In this document: positions 7,226 to 15,798 of the stretch, piece after piece
Layout of the letters: every line of letters starts with the position of its first letter
Numbering within the stretch: position 1 is the stretch's first letter
Source of the DNA: Bradyrhizobium aeschynomenes
GTDB lineage: Bacteria > Pseudomonadota > Alphaproteobacteria > Rhizobiales > Xanthobacteraceae
DNA: 64,000 nt
Reading direction: 5' to 3'
NCBI RefSeq assembly: GCF_013178945.1
Contig: NZ_JABFDM010000005.1
Location: 1 to 64,000, forward strand
Program-made: the position numbers and the translations under genes
The notes under the pieces: generated by a model
The model's input: only the letters and a program-made list of their open reading frames with translations
What the model was told of the DNA's origin: nothing
Databases searched by the model: none

Positions 7226-8533
7226 ATGATCGAGGAACGTTTCGACGCGATCGTCGTGGGCGCCGGCATGGCCGGCAATGCGGCTGCGCTGACCATGGCT
7301 AAGCGCGGCATGAAGGTGCTGCAACTCGAGCGCGGTGAGTATTCCGGCTCGAAAAACGTGCAGGGCGCGATCCTCTACGCCGACATGCTGGAGAAGCTCA
7401 TTCCCGACTTCCGCGAGGAAGCGCCGCTTGAGCGGCATCTGGTCGAGCAGCGCTTCTGGATGCTCGACGACAAGTCGCATGTCGGCTTGCACTACAAGTC
7501 GGACGACTTCAACGAGGAGAAGCCGAACCGCTACACGATCATCCGCGCCCAGTTCGACAAATGGTTCTCGTCCAAGGTCAAGGAAGCCGGCGCGACCGTG
7601 CTGTGTGAGACCACGGTCACCGAGCTGGCGCAGGACGCCTATGGCAAGGTGATCGGTGTCAAGACCGACCGGCGCGATGGCGAGATTCATGCCGATGTCG
7701 TCGTGCTCGCCGAGGGGGTCAACGGCCTGCTCGGCACCCGCGCCGGCCTGCGTGAGCGGCCGAAGCCGGACAGCGTCGCGCTGGCGGTGAAGGAGATGCA
7801 CTTCCTGCCGCGCGAGACGATCGAGGCGCGCTTCAATCTCAAGGGCGATGAGGGCGCGGTGATCGAGGCCGTCGGCACGATCTCCCGCGGAATGACCGGC
7901 ATGGGCTTCATCTACTCCAACAAGGAGTGCATATCGCTTGGCATCGGCTGTCTCGTCTCCGACTTCCAGAAGACCGGTGAGACGCCGTATGGTCTGCTCG
8001 AGCGCTTCAAGCAGCATCCGTCGGTGGCACCGCTGATCGAGGGTTCCGAGGTCAAGGAATACTCGGCGCATCTCATTCCCGAAGGCGGCTACAATGCGAT
8101 CCCGCAGCTCTGCGGCGATGGCTGGGTCGTGGTCGGCGATGCCGCCCAGCTCAACAATGCGATTCATCGCGAGGGATCGAACCTCGCCATGACCTCCGGC
8201 CGCATTGCCGCCGAGGCAATCTTCCAGGTCAAGTCGCGCCGAGATCCCATGACCAAGGAGAACCTCTCACTCTACAAGAAGATGCTGGAGGAGTCGTTCG
8301 TCATCAAGGACCTGAAGAAGTACAAGGACATGCCTGCGCTGCTGCACAACCAGTCGCAGAACTTCTTCCTCACCTATCCGCAGCTCGTCTCCAAGGCGAT
8401 GCAGAACTTCGTGCGCGTCGACGGCACGCCGAAGAAGGAGAAGGAAAGCAGCACGCTGCGCTCGTTCGTCAGCGCGCGGTCGTGGACGGGGCTGTTCGGC
8501 GACGCGTTCCGCTTTGCGCGGGCGTGGCGATGA
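7226..8533 (+). CDS. fixC: FixC, ETF-quinone oxidoreductase-like flavoprotein
   Basis: A 435-residue FAD protein of the FixABCX complex that passes electrons toward quinone. The Rossmann FAD motif VVGAGMAGNAAALTMAKRG is at about residues 10-28, and a second FAD-contact stretch, GDGWVVVGDAAQLNNA, is near residue 297. GGGAG precedes the start. It sits 22 bp after fixB and 40 bp before fixX, and its Fe-S domain is supplied separately by FixX. Confidence 0.97.
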   Translation: MIEERFDAIVVGAGMAGNAAALTMAKRGMKVLQLERGEYSGSKNVQGAILYADMLEKLIPDFREEAPLERHLVEQRFWMLDDKSHVGLHYKSDDFNEEKPNRYTIIRAQFDKWFSSKVKEAGATVLCETTVTELAQDAYGKVIGVKTDRRDGEIHADVVVLAEGVNGLLGTRAGLRERPKPDSVALAVKEMHFLPRETIEARFNLKGDEGAVIEAVGTISRGMTGMGFIYSNKECISLGIGCLVSDFQKTGETPYGLLERFKQHPSVAPLIEGSEVKEYSAHLIPEGGYNAIPQLCGDGWVVVGDAAQLNNAIHREGSNLAMTSGRIAAEAIFQVKSRRDPMTKENLSLYKKMLEESFVIKDLKKYKDMPALLHNQSQNFFLTYPQLVSKAMQNFVRVDGTPKKEKESSTLRSFVSARSWTGLFGDAFRFARAWR

Positions 8534-8573
8534 TCGCTTGAGTGAACGAAACGGTTGCCAAGGGAGATCAGAT

Positions 8574-8870
8574 ATGAGCACGGATGTCGCAGTGCGGGTC
8601 GAAGACAAGCTGTTCTACAATCGCTATCAGGTCGATCCGGGCCGGGCCCATATCAAGGTCCGTCCGCATACGACGCCGACGCCGCAGCTGAAGGCACTCT
8701 TGAAGGCGTGCCCGGCGCGTTGCTATGAGCTCAACGACAAGGGGCAGGTCGAGATCACGGTGGACGGCTGCATCGAATGCGGCACCTGCCGCGTCATCGG
8801 CGAGGCCAGCGGCGACATCGAGTGGAGCTATCCGCGCGGCGGCTACGGCGTGCTGTTCAAGTTTGGCTGA
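8574..8870 (+). CDS. fixX: FixX, ferredoxin-like protein
   Basis: A 98-residue ferredoxin-like subunit that carries the Fe-S cluster for FixC. Cysteines occur in ACPARCYEL and in DGCIECGTCRVIG, the latter matching the 4Fe-4S pattern of ETF-QO C-termini. The ATG at 8574 has GGGAG about 10 bases upstream. It is the last gene of fixABCX; no hairpin of note follows before the next promoter region. Confidence 0.96.
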   Translation: MSTDVAVRVEDKLFYNRYQVDPGRAHIKVRPHTTPTPQLKALLKACPARCYELNDKGQVEITVDGCIECGTCRVIGEASGDIEWSYPRGGYGVLFKFG

Positions 8871-8924
8871 CGACGCCGCGGGAATGGCGCATCGTTATAA
8901 GACACATGATCGCGGCGCCAAATG

Positions 8925-8944
8925 CTATATCATGGTTGATATAG
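8925..8944. promoter_or_regulatory. 20-bp perfect palindrome upstream of the molbindin gene (candidate Mo-responsive operator)
   Basis: Two 8-base arms, CTATATCA and TGATATAG, flank a 4-base centre. The AT-rich TATAT core resembles half-sites of ModE/MopA-type Mo-boxes. It lies about 75 bp upstream of the mop start in otherwise GC-rich DNA. The repeat is seen directly; ModE-type control is inferred from the downstream gene. Confidence 0.5.
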
Positions 8945-9017
8945 GTCATTGAATTCGGGCCGCTCCTCTGCTTACATGCTGCTGCAGCAACGACGCTGCA
9001 GCAGATGGGAGCAGCAC

Positions 9018-9224
9018 GTGAAACTGAGCGCACGAAACGTCTTGCCGGGGAAGGTGATCTCCGTATCCAAGGGCGCGACCACGGCCCATGTCAGGGTCGA
9101 GCTCGCTCCGGGGCTCACGGTCTTTTCAGCCATCACCAACGAGGCCGTGGACGAGCTCGCGCTCGCGGTCGGCGACACCGTCTCGGCCGTGATCAAGTCA
9201 TCGGACGTGATGATCGGCAAATAG
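9018..9224 (+). CDS. Molbindin (Mop-domain molybdate-binding protein)
   Basis: A 68-residue single Mop/TOBE domain. It begins KLSARNVLPGKVISVSKGATTAHV, the classic Mop signature, and ends with DTVSAVIKSSDVMIGK. Such proteins form hexamers that bind several molybdate ions and buffer Mo. The start is taken as the GTG at 9018 with GGGAG 6 bases upstream; a longer in-frame ATG at 8949 would add 23 residues unlike the family. It follows fixX and converges with the DUF2478 gene, so Mo storage for nitrogenase is the likely job. Confidence 0.9.
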   Translation: MKLSARNVLPGKVISVSKGATTAHVRVELAPGLTVFSAITNEAVDELALAVGDTVSAVIKSSDVMIGK

Positions 9225-9231
9225 CACGCGA

Positions 9232-9825
9232 TCACGATGATGGATGAGCCGTCTTGCGATCTTCAGCCGGGGCCGACGCCTGTGGGCTCACCGTCAGCCA
9301 CCATGCATCCATCGCCGTGCGGGTCGCCGGCAGCAGGGCGCCGAGATCGCCGGTGAAGACGCGCCAATCCTCGATGCATTTCTGCGGCACGGCGGTCAGC
9401 ACCGGAATTCCGGATGTGATTGCATCGGCCAGCTCGCCGCGCAGTCCGCTCCCCGACGCTTCCTGCTTGGAGAATTTGTTGATCACGATGAGGTCGGCAT
9501 GGGCCGCGATGGCGCGGTGAACGGCCATGCCGGCTTCGGCAAGGCCGGCCGCATCCAGCTTGCAGGCGGTCGAGCCGCTGCCGAGGTCCTGGCAGATCGA
9601 GATCGTATCGCCATTGCCGAGGTCGATGACGTCCATCCCGCTCTTCCTGCCGATCTCGTCTCGGGTGTTGCGCTGAACGATGCCGCCGACGCGGACCCCT
9701 CGCAGCACCAGTCCTTGGACAAAATCGTCCAGCAGCACATCGGCATCGTCGCCCGGCCCATAGAGAATGGCGGCGAGGCGGGGCGGATTGAGCTCAGCCG
9801 GCTCTTGAAGATCGGGCGGTATCAT
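9232..9825 (-). CDS. DUF2478 family protein
   Basis: About 197 residues, recognised as DUF2478 by AAILYGPGDDADVLLDDFVQ at the N-terminus, then GGIVQRNTRDEIGRKSGMDV, ADLIVINKFSKQEASGSGLR and VPQKCIEDWRVFTG. The fold is probably NTPase-like (a beta-strand-glycine start and a late NKF segment), but the first loop lacks a GK[ST] P-loop, so nucleotide use is doubtful. Members usually sit beside Mo transport, Mop or ModD genes, as here, so a role in Mo handling is inferred. The ATG at 9825 has GAGG upstream; a GTG at 9861 is the alternative. Divergent from modD. Confidence 0.75.
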   Translation of the reverse strand: MIPPDLQEPAELNPPRLAAILYGPGDDADVLLDDFVQGLVLRGVRVGGIVQRNTRDEIGRKSGMDVIDLGNGDTISICQDLGSGSTACKLDAAGLAEAGMAVHRAIAAHADLIVINKFSKQEASGSGLRGELADAITSGIPVLTAVPQKCIEDWRVFTGDLGALLPATRTAMDAWWLTVSPQASAPAEDRKTAHPSS

Positions 9826-9953
9826 GCGTTGACCTCGGGCGGCCGCCGTCGTTCCGAGCACATCCAGGCCGTGTCGGCCGGGCCATCGAGGTGCGGCAGC
9901 GCGCGGTAGGTATATCGAGAATATGGCCTCGGCACAAAGAGGAGATGCCGCAC

Positions 9954-10811
9954 GTGTTGACCACCGCTCCCCGTCATGATCTGCAAGCTCTGCTTCGGGA
10001 CGATGTTCCTTACGGCGATCTCACGACGGAAGCGCTGGGCATCGGGGCTGAAGCTGGACTGATGCAGTTCGCCGCGCGCGACCGCATGGTGCTGGCTTTG
10101 GCTGAGGACGCCGCTGCGCTGATCGAGCTGGCGGGGTGCCGTGTCGAGCTGCACGCGACCAGCGGAATGGTGCTGGAGAAGGGCGCTCCGATCCTGCTTG
10201 CGCAGGGCGCTGCCGCGGGCCTGTTGCGGAGCTGGAAGGTGGCGCAGACGCTGATCGAGATCTGGTCGGGCGTGGCAACCGAGGCCGCAGCGATCGTGCG
10301 CGCTGCGCGTGCGGTCGTGCCCGGCATTGCCGTGGCCTGCACGCGCAAGAACGTGCCTGGCGCGAAGTCGTTTGCGGTTGCCGCAGTCAAGGCGGGCGGT
10401 GCCGTCATGCATCGGCTCGGCCTGTCCGAAACCATTCTCGTGTTTCCCGAGCATCGCGCGTTTCTCGGCGATACGCCGCTGCCGGATATAGCGGAACGGT
10501 TGCGCCGTACCGCTCCGGAGAAGCGGCTCGTCATCGAGGTGACGTCGGTCGAGCAGGCCATCGCTGCCGCTGCCGCGGGCTTCGATGTGATTCAGGCGGA
10601 GAAGTTTCCCCCCCAAGACATCGAGGCGCTGGCGGCACGAATGAGAACGCTGCCGAGACGGCCGATCATCGCCGCTGCGGGTGGCGTCAACGCGCAGAAC
10701 GCCGCGGCCTACGCCGCCGCTGGCGCCGATGTGCTGGTCACCTCGGCGCCCTATCTTGCCCGTCCCTGCGATGTGCAGGTGAGGATCACCGGTGCCCCGG
10801 TCACGGCCTGA
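9954..10811 (+). CDS. modD: ModD, NadC-like protein linked to molybdenum transport
   Basis: About 285 residues related to quinolinate phosphoribosyltransferase. Visible family segments are DDVPYGDLTTEALGIG, CTRKNVPGAKSFAVAAVKAGGA (the phosphoribosyltransferase active region) and AAAGGVNAQNAAAYAAAGADVLVTSAP near the C-terminus. ModD is found with Mo-transport genes, but its substrate is not established. An ATG at 9945 abuts the GGAG Shine-Dalgarno, so the GTG at 9954, 9 bases after it, is the better start. Convergent with the next gene; the two stop codons are adjacent. Confidence 0.88.
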   Translation: MLTTAPRHDLQALLRDDVPYGDLTTEALGIGAEAGLMQFAARDRMVLALAEDAAALIELAGCRVELHATSGMVLEKGAPILLAQGAAAGLLRSWKVAQTLIEIWSGVATEAAAIVRAARAVVPGIAVACTRKNVPGAKSFAVAAVKAGGAVMHRLGLSETILVFPEHRAFLGDTPLPDIAERLRRTAPEKRLVIEVTSVEQAIAAAAAGFDVIQAEKFPPQDIEALAARMRTLPRRPIIAAAGGVNAQNAAAYAAAGADVLVTSAPYLARPCDVQVRITGAPVTA

Positions 10812-13172
10812 TCATGGCTTCGGGCTTGCTGCGGCTGGCCGCTTCTGGCGGTTGGCGCGCCATTCCATGAATTCACGGAACAGCTTGGGGTCGTTGGGGG
10901 CGTTGCTGGCTTGCAGATCGCCCGCCTGGGCGTTGGCGCCCATGACTTGGGGGGCCGGCATGTTACGGTCGAGCCATTCCTGTGCCGTCTTGAACCGCGT
11001 CCAGCCGGCGATCGGCGCCAGTGGCGCGACTTCGAGCCATTTCGGATGAAATGGCGGCCGCTGCAGGGCCTGCATGTTGTTGAACAACGCCTCGACGAGT
11101 AGCGACAGGCGGCGATGACGATCGCTGCCCGGCTGCCAATTGAACGACGCCAGCAAGGCCTCGGCGGCGATCGTATTCACCGGGGCCTCGGCACTGACGA
11201 GGTTGGGATAGTCTTCCGCCGACAGCTTCGCGGGCAGATAGTCGTCATGCAGGGCCCGGTCGTATTCGACGGGTACGAGATGCAGATTAGGATCGTTGAC
11301 TTGGCTCAGCCATTGCAGCGGCTTGCCTTCGACGGCGATGATGGCGTCGATGTCGCCTTTGCGCAGCATGTCCAGCGCCAGCCGCGGCTCGATGTAGAGA
11401 AGGTGCGGCCTGATCCCCAGACGCTCGAACACGTTGATCGAAGTGACGAAGGTGCCGCCGTCGGGCAGGTCGACCGCGATGGTCTTGCCGTCGAGGTCGC
11501 TCAGGCTGGTGATCGATTTCGGCGCGACCACGTGCATCTCTTCGTTGAACAGCTTGGCGACATAGGCCAGCTGCTCGCGCACATTGTTGGCGAAATCCTT
11601 GCGCTCGAGAAAGGCCAGCGTGTCCTTGCGGATGATGCCGGCGTCGACACCGCGCAGCAGCAGGATGTCGGCGACCGATTGGACCGAGCCGCGCCCAATC
11701 ACCGGAAGAACGCGCAACTCGGTTCCCTTGTCCAGCACCGAGGAGAGATCCGCGCCCATGTTCGCATAGGTGCTGCCGAGCGATCCTGTCATCAGCGTCA
11801 CCGTATTGGCGTTCAACTGGTTGGCGAGGTCGCGCTTGGCGTTGCCGTAGCGGAAGATGGTCTTGAAGGAGTCGCTGACGCTGCCGGGATCGGTTCCGCT
11901 GCGGACCGGCCCGAACCGCTGCCACCGGCCGCCGGTGAACTGTCCCATCTGCATCTGCTCCAGCGGGGCATGATCGTAGGCGCTGGTATTGATGTTGATT
12001 CCGGGCGTCAGCATCGGCAGCGCGAGGCCCTTCAGCGAGCGGGCCTGCCGCATGACGTTGTCGCGCGAGAGATCATCGCCGCAGGCCTTCAGCACCGCGA
12101 CCATGGTGCTGGCGGCCAGATAGCCGTAGATCGTAAGCCCGTTGTTCTTGGACACGTCCGGCAGGTAGCGATCCATGAAGCTCGACCATGCCCGGTAGGC
12201 AGGGTCGCTCGTCGTCGTGGCGTCATCGCCCTCCAGATAATAGCCGGCGGACAGCAGGCCCTCGGCGCTCTGCAGCTCCGCCGCTGACATCAGCGACGTG
12301 ACGGATTTCGACACCGTGGAGATGATGTGGTCGGGCCGCCAGCCGATCTCGCCGGCCCGGCGGATCGCCATCGCGGTGAATTTCGGCGTGGCGATGTCGA
12401 AGAAGATGTCCGCGCCGGATGCCTTCAGGACCGCGATCTGCTGGTTGACGTTGGCATCCGTCACCTTGTACGCCGCCTCCGCGACGATCGGGATCTTGCC
12501 GCCAAGTCCGTCCTTCAGGCCCTTGACGTAGTCCTTTCCGAAGTCGTCGTCCTGATAGAGGATTGCGATCTTGCCGCGGGTCCGTGTCTCCAGCAGGTAT
12601 TGCGCATAGATGTGCGCCTCGGCCTGGTAGCTTGGCTGGAAGCCCATCGTCCAAGGAAATTCGCGCGGCTCGTCCCACATCGAGGAGCCCGAGGCGACGA
12701 ACAGCTGTGGGACCTTGTTGGCGTTCAGATAAGGTCGGACGGCGGCGTTGGTCGTGGTGCCGAGGCTCGCGAAGGTCAGCAGGACCTTGTCCTCCTCGAC
12801 GAGCTTGCGCGTCAGGTCCATCGTCTTCTGCGGAGAGTAGGCGTCGTCATAGGAGATGAAGGTGATACGCCGGCCATTGATGCCGCCTTCGGCATTCACC
12901 TTGTTGAAATAGGCCGCGATGGTCTTGCCGATGACGCCATAGGCGAGGGCGGGGCCGCTATAGGGCATCGTGTTGCCGATACGGATTTCATTCTCGGCTG
13001 CGGCAGCCGTTCGATCGCCGGCCAGCGCGACCGGAACGGACAGAGCCAGAGCAAGGCAGGCGGCCTTCGTGGCGCGACCGGCGCGGACCATCTGATGATG
13101 CCGCAACTGATCATCCTGGCTTGCTGTGGCGGTCCCGCCGGTGCCACCCGCCACGCCGATGCTCTGCATCAT
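10812..13172 (-). CDS. Fused double periplasmic binding protein: LIVBP-type domain plus TAXI (NMT1-like) domain
   Basis: About 786 residues. After a signal-like hydrophobic stretch (roughly residues 33-58) comes a Peripla_BP_6 (Leu/Ile/Val-binding) domain from NEIRIGNTMPYSGPALAYG to about residue 430. A second solute-binding domain follows, of the TAXI/TRAP type, with VTLMTGSLGSTYANMGADLS and later LDGKTIAVDLPDGGTF and IEPRLALDMLRKGDIDAIIAVEG. Each half is about full length for its family. The ATG at 13172 (and a second at 13169) is preceded by GGGGAGGA. No permease or ATPase gene is adjacent, so it may sense a ligand or work with a distant transporter. The ligand is unknown. Confidence 0.85.
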   Translation of the reverse strand: MMQSIGVAGGTGGTATASQDDQLRHHQMVRAGRATKAACLALALSVPVALAGDRTAAAAENEIRIGNTMPYSGPALAYGVIGKTIAAYFNKVNAEGGINGRRITFISYDDAYSPQKTMDLTRKLVEEDKVLLTFASLGTTTNAAVRPYLNANKVPQLFVASGSSMWDEPREFPWTMGFQPSYQAEAHIYAQYLLETRTRGKIAILYQDDDFGKDYVKGLKDGLGGKIPIVAEAAYKVTDANVNQQIAVLKASGADIFFDIATPKFTAMAIRRAGEIGWRPDHIISTVSKSVTSLMSAAELQSAEGLLSAGYYLEGDDATTTSDPAYRAWSSFMDRYLPDVSKNNGLTIYGYLAASTMVAVLKACGDDLSRDNVMRQARSLKGLALPMLTPGININTSAYDHAPLEQMQMGQFTGGRWQRFGPVRSGTDPGSVSDSFKTIFRYGNAKRDLANQLNANTVTLMTGSLGSTYANMGADLSSVLDKGTELRVLPVIGRGSVQSVADILLLRGVDAGIIRKDTLAFLERKDFANNVREQLAYVAKLFNEEMHVVAPKSITSLSDLDGKTIAVDLPDGGTFVTSINVFERLGIRPHLLYIEPRLALDMLRKGDIDAIIAVEGKPLQWLSQVNDPNLHLVPVEYDRALHDDYLPAKLSAEDYPNLVSAEAPVNTIAAEALLASFNWQPGSDRHRRLSLLVEALFNNMQALQRPPFHPKWLEVAPLAPIAGWTRFKTAQEWLDRNMPAPQVMGANAQAGDLQASNAPNDPKLFREFMEWRANRQKRPAAASPKP

Positions 13173-13274
13173 CAAATCCTCCCCTCGATGTCTTGTTCGT
13201 GAGCGCAGACGAGCACGGCCGCCCCTTCTTTCGAGAGCGGTCCGGATCGCGTTTGTGCGTTCCGAGCTGATGAA

Positions 13275-14192
13275 TTAGCGCGCTGCGGAGATGCGGCGGC
13301 TTGCTTCCGGCGATCCTTGCTCGGCAGCCCTGAGATACCAGGCGCGTGCCTTGGCAGCGTCGGGAACGGCGCCGAGGAGCCGCGACTTCGCCAGCTCGAC
13401 CGGGTCATAGGTGCGCGCGAGCAGGAGAGAAGCGTCGGCGATCCCGGCATCGGATAACCGGGTGAGGATCAGGCGCGCGCTTGCGACGTCGCCAGCGGCG
13501 AGCAGATCACGCCCCCGCTTCATCAGGCCGTCGACCTCGTCTCGGGGCAGGGGAACGGTCGGACGAGAGGGGGCTGCCGGCAGCATTGGCGGTTGGCTTG
13601 CGACCGGTGGGGCAGCGGCAGCCGGTGCGGGAGATGGCGAGGCCGACGGCCAGGCTCTCGTCGTTACGTCGATGCTGCTGGGCGCCACGAGCGAGGCGAC
13701 GGTTTGCGGCGGATCCTCCTGCGCGACCTTGGCTTCCGCCGGGTCGATCTGGGCCAGGCTCTCCAGCACCGTCGACGGCATGATCTGGCTCTTGCCGCCC
13801 GGCACCGCCGCGCCATTGTCGAACGGGACCATGTTGACGATGATCATGGCAACGGATGCGGCGATGCCGACGGCCGCGCCGATCTTGATAAGGCCGCCAA
13901 GACGCGACGACTTGTCGGAATCTTCCGGCGGCAGCGGCATGACGACGGGGTCGAGCTTCGCACTCCAGACACGACGCACCTCTTCGTCGTCGAGATCGAC
14001 AGCGGCCGGCCGCGCCGGCAGGAAGCTGGGCCGGGCGATCAGATGGTGCGGCAGCCGGGCGCCTTCCTCCGGCATGTCGGGGGTCGCGGAGCCGGCGTCC
14101 GCCTGGTGTCGGCGCGGCGCATATTTGCGGAGCTCCTCGCTTGCCCAAGGCGGTGTCGGCTTGACCGGATCGTTCTGACCTGGAGCACTCAT
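13275..14192 (-). CDS. Membrane-anchored protein with C-terminal Sel1-like repeats
   Basis: 305 residues from an ATG with AGGAGG 6 bases upstream. The cytoplasmic N-terminal 100 residues are Pro/Arg-rich. One transmembrane segment (IKIGAAVGIAASVAMIIVNMV, split here across about residues 103-123) is followed by an Ala/Pro-rich periplasmic linker. The C-terminal 90 residues contain Sel1/TPR-like helices, including MKRGRDLLAAGDVASARLIL and KARAWYLRAAEQGSPEA. It lies 102 bp upstream of the fused binding-protein gene on the same strand, so a shared transcript is plausible. Function unknown; Sel1 repeats usually mediate protein contacts. Confidence 0.75.
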   Translation of the reverse strand: MSAPGQNDPVKPTPPWASEELRKYAPRRHQADAGSATPDMPEEGARLPHHLIARPSFLPARPAAVDLDDEEVRRVWSAKLDPVVMPLPPEDSDKSSRLGGLIKIGAAVGIAASVAMIIVNMVPFDNGAAVPGGKSQIMPSTVLESLAQIDPAEAKVAQEDPPQTVASLVAPSSIDVTTRAWPSASPSPAPAAAAPPVASQPPMLPAAPSRPTVPLPRDEVDGLMKRGRDLLAAGDVASARLILTRLSDAGIADASLLLARTYDPVELAKSRLLGAVPDAAKARAWYLRAAEQGSPEASRRISAAR

Positions 14193-14652
14193 CACTAGCC
14201 TCCTGTCTCCGACGAACGGATCGTGGGAGAGACCTTCAGGGCGTCGGGCGCGCGTGATCGAACCGAGGCTCGCATCATGCGACATCGGAAAGACTTCGCC
14301 AACGCTGCCGTCGAGACTGACAGTTCCCGTTTCCTTCCGACACGCGCGCCACTGTTTTCGCGCGCCCTGGTCACAATCGATCTTGCTTGGCCCTGAGCTG
14401 ATCAATGTTTCTTGGCGGGAAGCGTGAGCAGGTAAGGCTATTTGATGGAAATTTCCCGGCTGGCCATATCGATGAATGCTCGCCATGCGCGAGGTCTCGG
14501 GCTGCCTCTGCTCAAAGCGGCAGGTTGGCCGGCAGTATCGAAATGCCGCACCCCATTCGACTTTGCCGCGAAGTCAGAGGCTTAGCTGGCCGGGCGGTTG
14601 CGCGCGCTGCGGCTTGTCATGCAACCAATGCGTGAATTGTTGGAAATGAAAT
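14193..14652. other. Intergenic region without a recognisable gene
   Basis: About 460 bp between the Sel1-like gene (reading left) and the ahpC-ahpD terminator. The only open frames are short and lack ribosome sites or family features. It should hold the promoter of the Sel1-like/binding-protein pair, but no clear -35/-10 was identified. Confidence 0.5.
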
Positions 14653-14674
14653 GCGGCCGGACAATGCCGGCCGC
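14653..14674 (-). terminator. Rho-independent terminator of ahpC-ahpD
   Basis: Perfect 8-bp GC stem GCGGCCGG/CCGGCCGC with a 6-base loop. Read on the minus strand it is followed by ATTTCATTT. It lies 22 bp beyond the ahpD stop. Confidence 0.75.
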
Positions 14675-14695
14675 CTTCACATATCGGGTCGCTTT

Positions 14696-15241
14696 CTACT
14701 CGGCCGCCAGGGCGATCGTCACATCAGCGGCTTCGATCGCCACGGCAACCGACTGGATGATGGCGGCGAAGCGGACGGCGGTCTGGATCGCGGCGGTGCT
14801 GACACCCGCGTCCTGCAGAACCTTCTCGTGCGCGTCGATGCAGGTGCCGCAGCCGTTGATGGCCGACACCGCCAGCGACCACAGCTCGAAATCGGCCTTG
14901 TCGACGCCGGGATTGGCGATGACGTTCATCCGCAGCCGGGCCGGCATCGTCGCGTACTCCTTGTTCGAGGCAAGGTGCACGAAACGGTAGTAGACATTGT
15001 TCATCGCCATGATGGCGGCGGCCGACTTCGCCGCCGCCAGAGCCGCAGGCGACAGATGCGCGGCCGCAACCGATTCAAGGGCCGCGGTCACCGTCGGATT
15101 GCGGGTCGCAATCGCGCAGGCGACGAACAGGCCGTATTTGGCCTGCGCGGACAGCGTCTCGTCGGACGCCATGGACGACAGATTGAGCCTGACGTCCTTG
15201 GCGAAGTCCGGGATCTGATCCTTGAGCTGCTCGATCGACAT
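14696..15241 (-). CDS. ahpD: Alkyl hydroperoxide reductase AhpD
   Basis: A 181-residue AhpD/CMD-fold protein with the redox pair CGTC at Cys131-Cys134 inside SAINGCGTCIDAHEK. It reduces AhpC using a lipoyl protein in the known system. The ATG at 15241 lies 2 bp after the ahpC stop; the longer open frame (15286) would overlap ahpC. Together they form a two-gene peroxide-defence operon that does not need AhpF. Confidence 0.95.
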   Translation of the reverse strand: MSIEQLKDQIPDFAKDVRLNLSSMASDETLSAQAKYGLFVACAIATRNPTVTAALESVAAAHLSPAALAAAKSAAAIMAMNNVYYRFVHLASNKEYATMPARLRMNVIANPGVDKADFELWSLAVSAINGCGTCIDAHEKVLQDAGVSTAAIQTAVRFAAIIQSVAVAIEAADVTIALAAE

Positions 15242-15243
15242 GA

Positions 15244-15798
15244 TCAAGCGACCTTCAGGGTCTCGCCGCCGACCTCGCGGTTGCACGGGCAGAGCTCGTC
15301 GGTCTGCAGGGCGTCGAGGACGCGCAGCGTATCCTTGGGGGCGCGGCCGACGTTGAGGTTGGTGGCGTAGACGTGCTGGATCGTGTTGTCGGGATCGACG
15401 ATGAAGGTGTAGCGATAGGCGACGCCGTCCGGCGAACGGACGCCGAGGCCGTCGACCAGCGAGCCCTTGGTGTCGGCGAACTGCCAGATCGGCAGCTTGT
15501 GCAGATCCTTGTGGTCGCGGCGCCAGGCAAGCTTGCAGAACTCGTTGTCGGTCGAGCCGCCGAGCACGATGGCGTCACGGTCGGCGAAGTCTTTCCCGAG
15601 GCGCGCGAACTCGGCGATTTCCGTCGGGCAGACGAACGTGAAGTCCTTCGGATAGAAAAAGATGATCTTCCATTTGCCGGGAAAGCTGGCTTCGGTCAGG
15701 GTTTCGAAGGCGCTCTCGCCCTTCTCCTCCTGAAGGTGAAAACCGGGCTTCACACCGACGACTTCGAACGAAGGCAGCTGACTTCCAATTCCGAGCAT
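15244..15798 (-). CDS. ahpC: Peroxiredoxin AhpC
   Basis: A 184-residue peroxiredoxin that reduces H2O2, organic peroxides and peroxynitrite. The peroxidatic cysteine is Cys57 in DFTFVCPTE. The C-terminal CPC motif (Cys170, Cys172) provides the resolving thiol. The ATG at 15798 is preceded by TTGGAG. First gene of the operon with ahpD. Its promoter lies in the long gap to the right, where a loose ATAG-N7-CATA pattern was too weak to call an OxyR site. Confidence 0.95.
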   Translation of the reverse strand: MLGIGSQLPSFEVVGVKPGFHLQEEKGESAFETLTEASFPGKWKIIFFYPKDFTFVCPTEIAEFARLGKDFADRDAIVLGGSTDNEFCKLAWRRDHKDLHKLPIWQFADTKGSLVDGLGVRSPDGVAYRYTFIVDPDNTIQHVYATNLNVGRAPKDTLRVLDALQTDELCPCNREVGGETLKVA

